DNA of 64,000 bases, from the NCBI GenBank assembly GCA_015064895.1, contig SVRI01000003.1:62001-126000 (forward strand), in the 5' to 3' direction. How positions within the stretch are numbered: position 1 is the first letter of the stretch; each line of letters begins with the position of its first letter. The notes below the pieces were generated by a model. The model was not told the origin of the DNA. It was given only the letters and a program-made list of their open reading frames with translations, and searched no databases. This document shows positions 21,480 through 31,083 of the stretch, in pieces. This DNA comes from Oscillospiraceae bacterium. GTDB taxonomy: Bacteria; Bacillota; Clostridia; Oscillospirales; CAG-382. A program made the position numbers and the translations under genes.

Positions 21480-22604
21480 CAATTTGAATATTAATTCCAA
21501 AAGAAGCTCATAGCTGTCAGTGCGTGAGCTTTTTATTTTTTTGTCATATTCAATACATAGCTTTGCACATTGGGAGGAAAAGGTGGTTTTGCCCTTGAAG
21601 TCGCGGTTCCTGTCAAGCAGTATTGCCGACATATTCTTTACACCGAACTCGTTAATGTTCATGGACTTTGAAATAACTGGTACGGGAACACCTTTTTTTA
21701 TAAGATTGTCTGTGACACAAAGGTCATGTACCGCTTTAGAAATGGTGCCGAGAATGAGTATCGGCTTTTCGCGGTTGTCCCTTAAAACATTAAGAGCCTT
21801 TGCCGCTTTTATGAAGTTGCCGGAAAGAGCACCGTTTGATATGTCGAAAACCTGTGCCTGCATTGATTTTATGCAGATGTAGTCAATGTCTGCCTTTTCA
21901 AGTGTGTCTCTGTTTTCAAATTTCAGATAGTCAATCAGCTTGTCAATCTCGTTTTTGAGGTCTGTCATGCTGTTTCCGACAACCTGACAGAGATATACCG
22001 CAACATACCTGTCAACATTGAGCTTTGCCTTGGAAAAGTGCCTGAGTACCCATGTTATAAGTATGCTGCTTGATGGCGGCTCACGTCTGAAGTTGACAAT
22101 GAGTGCAAATTCAGAGAGTTTTTTGTATATTGCTTTTGATAATGCGTCCTCCTCACCGTCATAAAACCAGAAGATAACAATGGTCTTTTCGGGAAGCTTT
22201 TGCAGATAACTAAGAAAGTACTCGGTATCACTGTTTGTAAGCTCGGTAAAATCGGGTGAATACAGCTTTATTACACGATATGCTGATTCGTCATCCGAGC
22301 TTCCTTGGTCCTGCTCGTCAAACATCGAAAACATGTCAAAGCTTTCAACGGCACTCGTGTCGCAGGCGGCTATAAAATCGGGAAGATTGAAATCAGAACC
22401 GTATATTGACGTGACATTCAGCTTGCTTTCGGATTGCTTGATGAGAAGATTTGAGTAATGATTCTTGGTATATTCTTCGTCTCCGTAGAAAATGTATACA
22501 CCGTCGGTTTGACCGTTTTTTATCTTGTCTTTAAGTATCGCAAGATTGTTTGCATGGATGTCCTGCGGTTTTTCTTTTTTTTGCGGTTTTGCCATAATCA
22601 TCAC
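21453..22604 (-). CDS. holA: DNA polymerase III subunit delta
   Basis: 383 aa; YIFYGDEEYTKNHY, VNFRREPPSSSILITWVLRHF, overall HolA pattern. Confidence 0.88.
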   Translation of the reverse strand: MMIMAKPQKKEKPQDIHANNLAILKDKIKNGQTDGVYIFYGDEEYTKNHYSNLLIKQSESKLNVTSIYGSDFNLPDFIAACDTSAVESFDMFSMFDEQDQGSSDDESAYRVIKLYSPDFTELTNSDTEYFLSYLQKLPEKTIVIFWFYDGEEDALSKAIYKKLSEFALIVNFRREPPSSSILITWVLRHFSKAKLNVDRYVAVYLCQVVGNSMTDLKNEIDKLIDYLKFENRDTLEKADIDYICIKSMQAQVFDISNGALSGNFIKAAKALNVLRDNREKPILILGTISKAVHDLCVTDNLIKKGVPVPVISKSMNINEFGVKNMSAILLDRNRDFKGKTTFSSQCAKLCIEYDKKIKSSRTDSYELLLELIFKLSYLGKAAR

Positions 22605-24814
22605 TCCTTTATGTAGAAATTCTTTTTATTGAAGGTGTTGTAAATGCCGTCGGCTTGTGTGTTTTTCGGGATTCGGGTGTAGAATACTTTGCAATCGGGC
22701 TTTGTGTCTGATTCACAATCAAACTGATTCTTTGTTTCTCTTGTGAAGAAGGCACAGATGTCATTATTTTCATCAAAATAGTCTTTGCTGTATTCTTTGG
22801 CGAATACGACACCCGATTTTGTTTTTCCGTCGTCTGCGGTTATTTTGTAATAATCGGCAAAGAAAAAGTCAATTTGAGTGTTTCCGAACTTTATGCTTTC
22901 AGGTATGAAGGAACAGCTGATGTCGTATTCCGTGAGAGCTTCGGCAAGCTTTGTGCCGTCGGGTGTGTCAGGTGTAAATACTGCTTTTATACCGTATCTT
23001 TGCCCAAATATTTTGACACTTGAAGCAAGAATGTCTGTGTCGATATCCTTGTCGGGTAAAAGTAAAAGATAGTTGTTGCCGCCTATGGTGTCAAATTCCG
23101 TAAGATGCTTGTTGTCACATATAAGACTGTCGGCATTGACAATGAGATATCCGTGCCTCGGAAGATGAATATTCAACTTCCTGTCACCTTCATTCTGCCT
23201 GAAATAACTGATGGAATATGTGCTGTCGTGGCTAATTGAAGCATAAAGGGAATGAAATGACAGAAAAATACCGAGATTGATTATTGCAATAATGCAAAAA
23301 GTAATGCCGCGTTTTAGACCGAAAGCTACAAACAGCGTAAGAGCGAAGATGCTTAAAACGTAAATGATCAGAGCAATTTCCGACGTGTCTCTGTCAAGAT
23401 ACGTGTATGAATGTTTCAAATCCGAAAATCTGTCGGAAACCCACACCATAAAGCCGCAAAGCTTAGCACAAACAAAGCCTATAGCATGTAGTATGGGTTC
23501 AAGTATTGACACAAAGGACAGCGGAAATAAAAATATAAGAACAACCAGCAGAGTGAGTAAATACTGGCAGGGTATCGTTACAAGAAATGTGGATATAATC
23601 GAAAGGTTTGATATTCCGCCAAATGAGTAGCATACAATCGGAAGTGTAAACACAACCGCACCGAGATTTGAAATTAGGGCATCTGAAATTCCGACCAATG
23701 CTTTGGAAAAGATGTTTGAAGTGCTTTCAAAATGTACAATGTTGGAAAAAGTAATAATTCCAAAGCATGAAGTGACTGACAGTATAAGTGAAATGTCAAG
23801 AATGCTGTAGGGTGAGAACATGCAAATGATCAGCAAAGAAACAAACAGGGAAGAATACGCATCGGCTTTCTTTCCCGACAACATTGCAACAAATGAAAGT
23901 ATGCACATTATACAGGCTCTTACGGTTGACAACGAACAGCCGGTAAAGAATGTGTAGAGACAGCAGATAAGAATTATGAGAAGACACTTTGTTCGCTTGT
24001 GAAGTGATAAAAAAGAAAAAAGCGAGAAAAACATTCCCGTAATAATTGAAAGGTGCATACCCGATACGCAAAGTATATGGGTAAGCCCGCTTTTTCTGAA
24101 ACTTTGCTTGGTGTCCTGTGATACATAGTCCATGTCTCCTGCAAACATGGCATAACAAACGGATGAGTTTTCGTAGTCGTAGTCATCCCGCACATAATTA
24201 TATATCATGTCACGGCTGAACAGACGTATTTTCGAAAGAAATGAAGGTTTGCCGGGTGAGGATGAGATAATTTTCGCAGAGCTTATGTCAACAAATACAT
24301 TTTTACTACGCAGATAAGAAGCTGTATCAAAGTCCGAGGATGACATGTCAGCAGAATTGTTTGCATAGCCCGAAAAAATAATCTTATCTCCCGAAGAGAT
24401 GCCTTTTGCGGCGTAGCTGCCTATTCTTGCAGGAATACTCTCTTCAAGTTTCTCGCCGTTTATGTGTGTAATGTCAGCAAACATTATCGAATAGGATTTG
24501 TAATGCTGACAGTCGAAAACCTCGGCATTACACTGTATCTCGTTGTTGTCGCCTTTAGAAACAAAATTCTTTGCCCGTAATTCGTCGTTTACATACACTC
24601 TGTAGGGATTGATTACGCTGAAAAGTATAAGGAATACGTAAAGACAGGCATGGAAAAAGCTCTTTTTGAAAAAGAAAAAGGAAAATGCAACAATGGAAAC
24701 AGCAAGAGCTGCATAGAAAATAACCTTGAAATGCTGAGGATATATAAGTGTAATTAAGGTGAAGGTAATTGCCGTAAGAGCGGCAATTACCATATGCCTT
24801 GTCAGAGCTTTCAT
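22601..24814 (-). CDS. comEC: ComEC/Rec2-family competence membrane protein
   Basis: 737 aa; competence domain GLTHILCVSGMHLSIITGMFFSLFSF, DUF4131-like N-terminus; C-terminal MBL region degenerate. Confidence 0.9.
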   Translation of the reverse strand: MKALTRHMVIAALTAITFTLITLIYPQHFKVIFYAALAVSIVAFSFFFFKKSFFHACLYVFLILFSVINPYRVYVNDELRAKNFVSKGDNNEIQCNAEVFDCQHYKSYSIMFADITHINGEKLEESIPARIGSYAAKGISSGDKIIFSGYANNSADMSSSDFDTASYLRSKNVFVDISSAKIISSSPGKPSFLSKIRLFSRDMIYNYVRDDYDYENSSVCYAMFAGDMDYVSQDTKQSFRKSGLTHILCVSGMHLSIITGMFFSLFSFLSLHKRTKCLLIILICCLYTFFTGCSLSTVRACIMCILSFVAMLSGKKADAYSSLFVSLLIICMFSPYSILDISLILSVTSCFGIITFSNIVHFESTSNIFSKALVGISDALISNLGAVVFTLPIVCYSFGGISNLSIISTFLVTIPCQYLLTLLVVLIFLFPLSFVSILEPILHAIGFVCAKLCGFMVWVSDRFSDLKHSYTYLDRDTSEIALIIYVLSIFALTLFVAFGLKRGITFCIIAIINLGIFLSFHSLYASISHDSTYSISYFRQNEGDRKLNIHLPRHGYLIVNADSLICDNKHLTEFDTIGGNNYLLLLPDKDIDTDILASSVKIFGQRYGIKAVFTPDTPDGTKLAEALTEYDISCSFIPESIKFGNTQIDFFFADYYKITADDGKTKSGVVFAKEYSKDYFDENNDICAFFTRETKNQFDCESDTKPDCKVFYTRIPKNTQADGIYNTFNKKNFYIKE

Positions 24815-25686
24815 TATTCGTAAATGTTTTTAAATGATGAAATAACCATTACCTTGTCGCAGAAAACAGAGGCATGTTCAATTTTGACTATAGCTTTGTT
24901 TGAATGGGTTCCTGCATCGGGTGCAAAACCTTCAACACTGCCTATTTTAAGACCTCTCGGATAGATTTCACCGTATCCGCTTGTAAGTATTTTGTCGCCC
25001 TTTTTGAAGGTTGTTTCCTGCGGCAGGTTTTTAATGACACACTTGTTTTGTGAGAATGTGTCGTAGCTGCCCGAAAGAATTGCAGTTTCACCGGTTCTTT
25101 CGTTGTATATACCTTCGTTCATGTCATATGATAAAATCGACTTGCATCTTGTGGAGGTTACATCAACCGAATGTGTGATGCCGACAAGGGTGCCTTCATC
25201 CGATATTACCGGCATGCCGGGTTTTATACCATGGGATGAACCTTTGTTGATGGTGAAGAATATTGAATACCCTCCGGTATTTCTCGAAATAACATCTCCG
25301 TCAATAAATTCAAAGTCGGAGTGTTCTTTTTTGATGCCGAGAAACTTTGAAAGCGACTCGTTTTCTTTGGTTAATCTGTCGATGGTTTCGTTTTCTTCCT
25401 TTAACTGCTTGTTCTCAAGAGTAAGTCTGTCGTTTTCTTTCTTTAAACTGTCGACACCTTCGAAATAAGTACCTACAGACTCAAAAAAGTTATATATACT
25501 TTTTGTTGCACTCTGAAGAGGCGTCACGGTAACAGAAAGACCGTTTGTAAGAAAATTGCTTACACCGAACGAACGTGAAGCAAAGCAAAACGCCGATATT
25601 AAAACTGCTATAGCAAGCATTATGGGAATGGAATAATCCCTTTTTCTGTGCGGTATTTTCATATTTTCACTTCCTTTGGAAGACAT
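24814..25686 (-). CDS. mreC: rod shape-determining protein MreC
   Basis: 290 aa; N-terminal TM, coiled coil, GDVISRNTGGYSIFFTINKGSSHGIKPGMPVISDEGTLVG. Confidence 0.95.
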   Translation of the reverse strand: MSSKGSENMKIPHRKRDYSIPIMLAIAVLISAFCFASRSFGVSNFLTNGLSVTVTPLQSATKSIYNFFESVGTYFEGVDSLKKENDRLTLENKQLKEENETIDRLTKENESLSKFLGIKKEHSDFEFIDGDVISRNTGGYSIFFTINKGSSHGIKPGMPVISDEGTLVGITHSVDVTSTRCKSILSYDMNEGIYNERTGETAILSGSYDTFSQNKCVIKNLPQETTFKKGDKILTSGYGEIYPRGLKIGSVEGFAPDAGTHSNKAIVKIEHASVFCDKVMVISSFKNIYE

Positions 25687-25787
25687 TACTAAAAATTAAA
25701 AAATAACAATTTACTTTTGTCTCATTCTATATTATAATGTATAAAGACAGTATTTGCAATAATAAAAATGTAAAAAGAGGAGAAGAT

Positions 25788-27791
25788 ATGACAAAACCTC
25801 TTATTCTTTCGCCTGCGGGCTCATATGAAGCACTTACGGCGGCAATCAATGCAGGTGCCGACGAAGTCTATTTCGGACTTCCCGAGTTTAATGCAAGATA
25901 CAACGCAAAAAACTTTACCGATGAAGAACTTCAAAATGCACTTAAAATGTGCCGTATTCTCGGAGTAAAATCAAATATTACCCTAAACACGCTGCTGACT
26001 GATAGAGAAATACCGGAGGCACTCGATATGGTGTATAAGGCGGCAAGCCTTGGGGCAGATGCATTTATCGTGCAGGACCTTGGCTTTGCACGTGAAATAA
26101 AAAGGGAAATGCCGTCTGTCATACTTCATGCCAGTACCCAGTGTGCATGTCATAATCTTGAGGGAGCAAAAAAGCTTACTGAGCTTGGCTTTGACAGGGT
26201 GGTGCTTGCCCGTGAAATGCCTAAGGAAGAAATACAGAAGGTCATAGACCACGGAATAGAAACGGAAATTTTTGTCCACGGTGCCCTTTGCGTGTGCCAG
26301 TCGGGTATGTGCCTTATGAGCAGTGTTATAGGTGACCGAAGCGGTAACAGGGGACTTTGCGCCCAACCCTGCCGACTCCCGTATAATATGACTGAAAACA
26401 AAAACAGATATCCTCTCAGCCTTAAGGACTTGTCCTTGGGTACAAGGGTAGAGGAGCTTGTTGGTATGGGTGTGACAAGCCTTAAAATTGAGGGCAGAAT
26501 GAAAAGCCCGGAATATGTCTACGGCACGACAAAAATCTGGCGGGAGCTTGTTGACGGCGGTGTAAATGCCACAAAACAGCAGATGAATGAGCTTGAAGAC
26601 ATATTCTCAAGAGGCGGATATACCGACAAGTATTTTACCGGCGGGTACATGAGGGATAACCGTGACATGTACGGTGTAAGAAGTGAAAACGACAAGGAAA
26701 ATACAAGAAAAATTGAAAAAGACCTTGATTTTTCAAAGACTGTCAGAAAAAGAAAAATAGAGCTTTTTTGCAGTCTCGTACCCGAGGAAAAGGCAAGAGC
26801 TTCGGCTGTTTGCGGCGATATAAAGGTTGAAGTTACATCCGATTTTATTGTGCCTTCGGCAACAGGCAGACCGCTGACAGAGGATGATGTAAAGACGTCT
26901 CTTACAAAGCTGGGCACAACGCTGTTTGAAGCCGATTGCGACAGTGTAAAAGTGGAAGTATCAGGGCAAGTATTCCTCAGTAAATCCATGCTCAATTCCA
27001 TAAGACGCGACCTTTGCGAATCGCTCGAAAAGGCATTGTCGGGGCAGAACGGGGTGGAAAGAAACACATTTGAAAAGACATTTTCAAGAAGAAAACGGGT
27101 AGAGGATATGCAGAAAATTGTGTCCTGCATGAGCGTTGAAGCGGCAAAAAAAGAAAACGCCGATTGTGTCAGCTTTCCTCTTTGTGATGTGGAAAAGGAA
27201 TTTGATTTACAAGGCAAAACATTTGGTGTTACATTGCCGAGAGTTATATATTCATGCGAAATGGATGAATGTATGAGACTTCTTGAAATCGCAAAGCAAA
27301 AGGAAGCAAAGTTTGCCCTTGTTTCAAACATAGGTCATGTGGATGCCGTGAAAATGTCAGGTCTTTCTCTTTACGGGAACATAGGCATGAATGTCTTTAA
27401 TTCAAGTACAATAGATGTGCTTGAAGATATGGGCTTTTGTCTGATTACCGTATCGCCTGAGCTAAACGAGGCACAAATCAGAGACCTTGGTAAAAAAGAT
27501 GAAACAAAGCTTTGTGCTTTTGTCAAGGGAAGACTTCCTCTTATGGTGCTCGAAAGCTGTATTGTCAGAGCGGGCGGCACATGCAAAATGCAAAATGATG
27601 AGCCTTGCACATATCTTTGCGACAGAATGAATATAAATTTCCCCGTTTACGGCGAAAAGAGACTGTCCGTGCAGCCGTATCCCTGCAGAAACATAATATA
27701 TAATTCTACTGTCACGGATATACTTTCAAAGAATGAAAAAATGCAGAAGATGAATGTCGATGCGGCACTCATTTATTCCCTGGAGAAATAA
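25788..27791 (+). CDS. peptidase U32 family protein
   Basis: Track ORF from 25737; RBS agaggagaag precedes ATG at 25788; LSPAGSYEALTAAINAGADEVYFG, EIFVHGALCVCQSGMCLMSSVIGDRSGNRGLCAQPCRLPY, DUF3656-like C-terminal part. Confidence 0.95.
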   Translation: MTKPLILSPAGSYEALTAAINAGADEVYFGLPEFNARYNAKNFTDEELQNALKMCRILGVKSNITLNTLLTDREIPEALDMVYKAASLGADAFIVQDLGFAREIKREMPSVILHASTQCACHNLEGAKKLTELGFDRVVLAREMPKEEIQKVIDHGIETEIFVHGALCVCQSGMCLMSSVIGDRSGNRGLCAQPCRLPYNMTENKNRYPLSLKDLSLGTRVEELVGMGVTSLKIEGRMKSPEYVYGTTKIWRELVDGGVNATKQQMNELEDIFSRGGYTDKYFTGGYMRDNRDMYGVRSENDKENTRKIEKDLDFSKTVRKRKIELFCSLVPEEKARASAVCGDIKVEVTSDFIVPSATGRPLTEDDVKTSLTKLGTTLFEADCDSVKVEVSGQVFLSKSMLNSIRRDLCESLEKALSGQNGVERNTFEKTFSRRKRVEDMQKIVSCMSVEAAKKENADCVSFPLCDVEKEFDLQGKTFGVTLPRVIYSCEMDECMRLLEIAKQKEAKFALVSNIGHVDAVKMSGLSLYGNIGMNVFNSSTIDVLEDMGFCLITVSPELNEAQIRDLGKKDETKLCAFVKGRLPLMVLESCIVRAGGTCKMQNDEPCTYLCDRMNINFPVYGEKRLSVQPYPCRNIIYNSTVTDILSKNEKMQKMNVDAALIYSLEK

Positions 27792-28756
27792 TGAAAATAG
27801 GAAATGTAGAAATCAAAAACGGTGTGTTTTTAGCACCCATGGCAGGCGTCACCGACAGAGCATTCCGCTATATGTGCAAGAAGTACGGTGCAGGCGGAAT
27901 GACTACCGAAATGGTGTCGGCAAAGGCAATCTGCTACAAGGATAAAAAGACGGCAAAGCTTGCATTTATTGCCGACGAAGAACGCCCCTGCGGACTTCAG
28001 CTTTTCGGCAGCGAGCCCGAGATTATGGCAAAGGCGGCTGTGGAAGTATATGATATGTTCCACCCGGAGTTTATTGATGTGAATATGGGCTGTCCCGCAC
28101 CCAAAATCGTAAATAACGATGAAGGCTCAAGCCTTATGAAGAACCCTTCGCTTTGCGGTGAAATAGTCAGGGCAATGAAGACTGCACTTTCGGGCAGATG
28201 CCCTCTTACCGTTAAAATCCGCCGCGGATTTGATGCAGGTCATATTAACGCGGTTGATGTTGCAAAAGTGTGCGAGCAAGCGGGTGCCGATGCAATCTTT
28301 GTTCATGCAAGGACAAGGGAGCAGATGTATATGCCGCCGGTGGAATATTCCACCGTTGCCGAAGTAAAAAGTGCGGTAAAAATCCCCGTTATAGGAAACG
28401 GGGACATAATGTGCGGACTTGATGCAGTAAATCTTATGAAGCAAACGGGCTGTGACGGAGTAATGGTCGGCAGAGCATCTCAGGGCAACCCCTTTGTATT
28501 TGACGAAATCAACCATTTTCTTGAGGGAAAAGAATACATACCGCCGTCAAATAAAGAAAAACTTGAGTGCGTCAAAGAGCATATAGCTCTGCTTATAGAA
28601 GATAAGGGCGAGTTTGTGGGTGTGCGTGAAGCTAGAAAGCATGTGGCTTGGTACATCAAGGGAATGCCGGGTTCAGCATCCATGCGTAACAGAGTAAATC
28701 TTGCCGAAAGCACTGATGAGATGATGTCTCTTATTGACGAAGCATTTATGAATTAA
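27791..28756 (+). CDS. dusB: tRNA-dihydrouridine synthase (DusB-type)
   Basis: 321 aa; LAPMAGVTDRAFR, VNMGCPAPKIVNNDEGSSLMKNP, GNGDI, GVMVGRASQGNPFVF. Confidence 0.95.
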   Translation: MKIGNVEIKNGVFLAPMAGVTDRAFRYMCKKYGAGGMTTEMVSAKAICYKDKKTAKLAFIADEERPCGLQLFGSEPEIMAKAAVEVYDMFHPEFIDVNMGCPAPKIVNNDEGSSLMKNPSLCGEIVRAMKTALSGRCPLTVKIRRGFDAGHINAVDVAKVCEQAGADAIFVHARTREQMYMPPVEYSTVAEVKSAVKIPVIGNGDIMCGLDAVNLMKQTGCDGVMVGRASQGNPFVFDEINHFLEGKEYIPPSNKEKLECVKEHIALLIEDKGEFVGVREARKHVAWYIKGMPGSASMRNRVNLAESTDEMMSLIDEAFMN

Positions 28757-29855
28757 GAATTTTCTTTATATACTTATCGCTTATTTTTTCTACCGTCGTG
28801 TAATTGGTGCACTGACGGTAGATTTTTTCTGTATCTGCGTGTGCATTACCTGCGTTTTTCAGGTATTCAAGTGCTTGGTTTTCCATGTTTAGCGACAGCT
28901 TTTCATAGAATTTTCTCAGTGGCTTTGTGTGTGAAAGAGCCTTTATATCAATGAATCTTTTGAGATTTACGATTTTACATTTTTTCAAATTTCTGTCGCA
29001 TTTGTTGACGGCATTTTCATCATATAATGAAATTGAAATGCCTTCTTTCGGGAAATAAAGAGCATTGATTTCATCTTTTTTATCTGCCTTGAAGCTGACA
29101 TACATTTGTGCACCGGCATTATCTGCACAGTCGTAAACACGTTTTAAAAACAGGTGTGAAAGACGGCAGCCTGCAAACGGTTCTTTTAGGAATACACATT
29201 GCTTTGCCGTATCTTCAAAGGTGAAGAGCCTGATTTTCCCGAGAGAAGAAAAGGCTTCGGTTATTCGTATTTTTTTATTGGCTTTTACGTCTTTTTCATT
29301 TTTTCTGAATACACTTTTAGCCAGCCTTAGTGCAGACTTATCAAGCTTATCAAAGAGTATGTTTGGAAATGTGAGCTTATATATAAGTCCGTCCATGACA
29401 TCCTTACTGTAGAGACAGCCGTAGGCTTCTTTATAGCATTTTTGCTTTTGTCTGCAGAGCTTTGTTATTTCATCTTTATTCTGATAGAGTTTATCTGTGT
29501 CCCAGCCCTCACCGAGGTTGATTATAATCTCACGCACACCTGCATATTTGGGTTCGGCGGCATGGGGATTTGTTCCGTCAATAACGGCAACTTTTTTGTC
29601 TTTGATTATGATACCGTCAAGTGATTCTGGGTCGGATGAGCAGTGGAAATATTCCACATTAAGACCCTTTTCTTCTGCTGCTGTGCCGAGTTTTTTCATG
29701 AATGTGCTTTTACCGCATCCGGGACCGCCTTTCAGGATATAAACCCTGTCGCAGTCGCTTTCGCAAAAGATTTCATCGAAGTAGCTTACAAATCCTTCTT
29801 TTGTATTGGAGGCGGCAAAAAATCTTATGCCGTCTTTTTTATATAAACCGTTCAT
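28746..29855 (-). CDS. uncharacterised P-loop ATPase (PRK06851-like)
   Basis: 369 aa; GGPGCGKSTFMKKLG; family label from memory. Confidence 0.75.
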   Translation of the reverse strand: MNGLYKKDGIRFFAASNTKEGFVSYFDEIFCESDCDRVYILKGGPGCGKSTFMKKLGTAAEEKGLNVEYFHCSSDPESLDGIIIKDKKVAVIDGTNPHAAEPKYAGVREIIINLGEGWDTDKLYQNKDEITKLCRQKQKCYKEAYGCLYSKDVMDGLIYKLTFPNILFDKLDKSALRLAKSVFRKNEKDVKANKKIRITEAFSSLGKIRLFTFEDTAKQCVFLKEPFAGCRLSHLFLKRVYDCADNAGAQMYVSFKADKKDEINALYFPKEGISISLYDENAVNKCDRNLKKCKIVNLKRFIDIKALSHTKPLRKFYEKLSLNMENQALEYLKNAGNAHADTEKIYRQCTNYTTVEKISDKYIKKILNS

Positions 29856-29916
29856 GGCAAACTTCTCCTTTCAGATGTCTATACTTTATCCTATGCCGAA
29901 GACAGCACCTGTGTGC

Positions 29917-29945
29917 TTGACAAAACGGCGAGAAAAAGGTATAAT
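29917..29945 (+). promoter_or_regulatory. consensus promoter of rnpB
   Basis: TTGACA 29917-29922, 17-nt spacer, TATAAT 29940-29945. Confidence 0.85.
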
Positions 29946-29953
29946 AACACTTA

Positions 29954-30295
29954 CGACTGGGGTGAACAATCGCGCTGGACAGAAATGTCGGTGAGGAAAG
30001 TCCGGGCTTCACAGAGCAGGATAACGGATAACGTCCGCCGGAGGCGACTCCCGGGATAGTGCAACAGAGATATACCGCCGTATTTTACGGTAAGGGTGGA
30101 AAGGCGAGGTAAGAGCTCACCGGCGTGGTGGTGACATCACGGCCCTGTAAACCCTATCCGAAGCAACACCGAATGCAGAGAGCTTTATGCTACGTTTGCT
30201 CGACGGAATCTGTGAGGTGGCAACAGAGCTTTATGGCAACATAAAGCCAAGATAGATGATTGTTCTCGACAGAACCCGGCTTACAGCCCCAGTCG
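29954..30295 (+). ncRNA. rnpB: RNase P RNA (bacterial)
   Basis: Conserved GAGGAAAGTCCGGGC and ACAGAACCCGGCTTACAG cores; terminal P1 helix CGACTGGGG (29954-29962)/CCCCAGTCG (30287-30295). Confidence 0.96.
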
Positions 30296-30349
30296 CGGGT
30301 AGCACCCGCCGGCAATTTCACGGGCGGTGCTTGATTTTAACAAACAAAA

Positions 30350-30616
30350 GGTGTCGCGCAACGAACATCGTTTGCGTTGCATAAATCCAACAACGCAAAC
30401 TCATCGAAACACCGACGAAAGTTCAGAAAAACATACAGATATAATGCACGATTGTCCGTTCACAACCGTCAAACACCGACGGTTGCGAACTGTAAACAAA
30501 TTAGCACTACACCCAATGTGAGGAGTTAAGCCGCCTCTTTTTGAGTGGTCGGTTTGGTTCACTTTCCTGAGTGAAAATGAACGGAAAACGCACGTCGCAA
30601 CGTGCGGAATCCTCAC
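30350..30616 (+). other. structured intergenic region between rnpB and ruvX (several stem-loops)
   Basis: 10-bp stem 30370-30379/30391-30400; 12/13-bp stem 30458-30470/30478-30490; enclosing GTGAGGA/TCCTCAC 30518-30524/30610-30616 with inner stems 30557-30582 and 30589-30606. Confidence 0.6.
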
Positions 30617-30663
30617 TACATATAACTTAGCACTATATTAAACTCAAGAAGGAAAATATAAAA

Positions 30664-31083
30664 ATGCGAATTTTAGGAATTGACTACGGCGACGTAAGAG
30701 TCGGTCTTGCAATCTGTGACCCCACGGAATTTTTGGCAAGCGGTATCGGCAACGTAGTTATAAAAGGCATGAACGATGCGGTTGAAAAGGTCTGCGAGAA
30801 AATAAAAGAAACCTCTGCCGAAAAAATAGTCCTCGGACTTCCCGTCAACATGAACGGAACACAAGGCGACAAGGCGGAAAAAATCAAGGTCTTTGCCGAG
30901 AAGCTGAAAGATGCCTCGGGGCTTGAAATTGACTTTATCGATGAAAGACGCACCACTATCATGGCACACGGCTTCATGAACGAAACAGGAACCCACGGCA
31001 AAAAACGCAAGGACTCGGTAGATACTCTGTCTGCACAGATAATACTTCAGACATATCTCGACATGAAAAGAGGAAACAAATGA
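30664..31083 (+). CDS. ruvX: Holliday junction resolvase RuvX/YqgF
   Basis: 139 aa; ILGIDYGDVRVGLA, LGLPVNMNGTQG, DERRTTIMA, KDSVDTLSAQIILQTYLD. Confidence 0.95.
   Translation: MRILGIDYGDVRVGLAICDPTEFLASGIGNVVIKGMNDAVEKVCEKIKETSAEKIVLGLPVNMNGTQGDKAEKIKVFAEKLKDASGLEIDFIDERRTTIMAHGFMNETGTHGKKRKDSVDTLSAQIILQTYLDMKRGNK

Noticed and set aside
26519-27331. 270-aa minus-strand ORF inside the U32 peptidase gene
   Set aside because: Ser/Thr/Phe-rich shadow translation of a well supported plus-strand gene.
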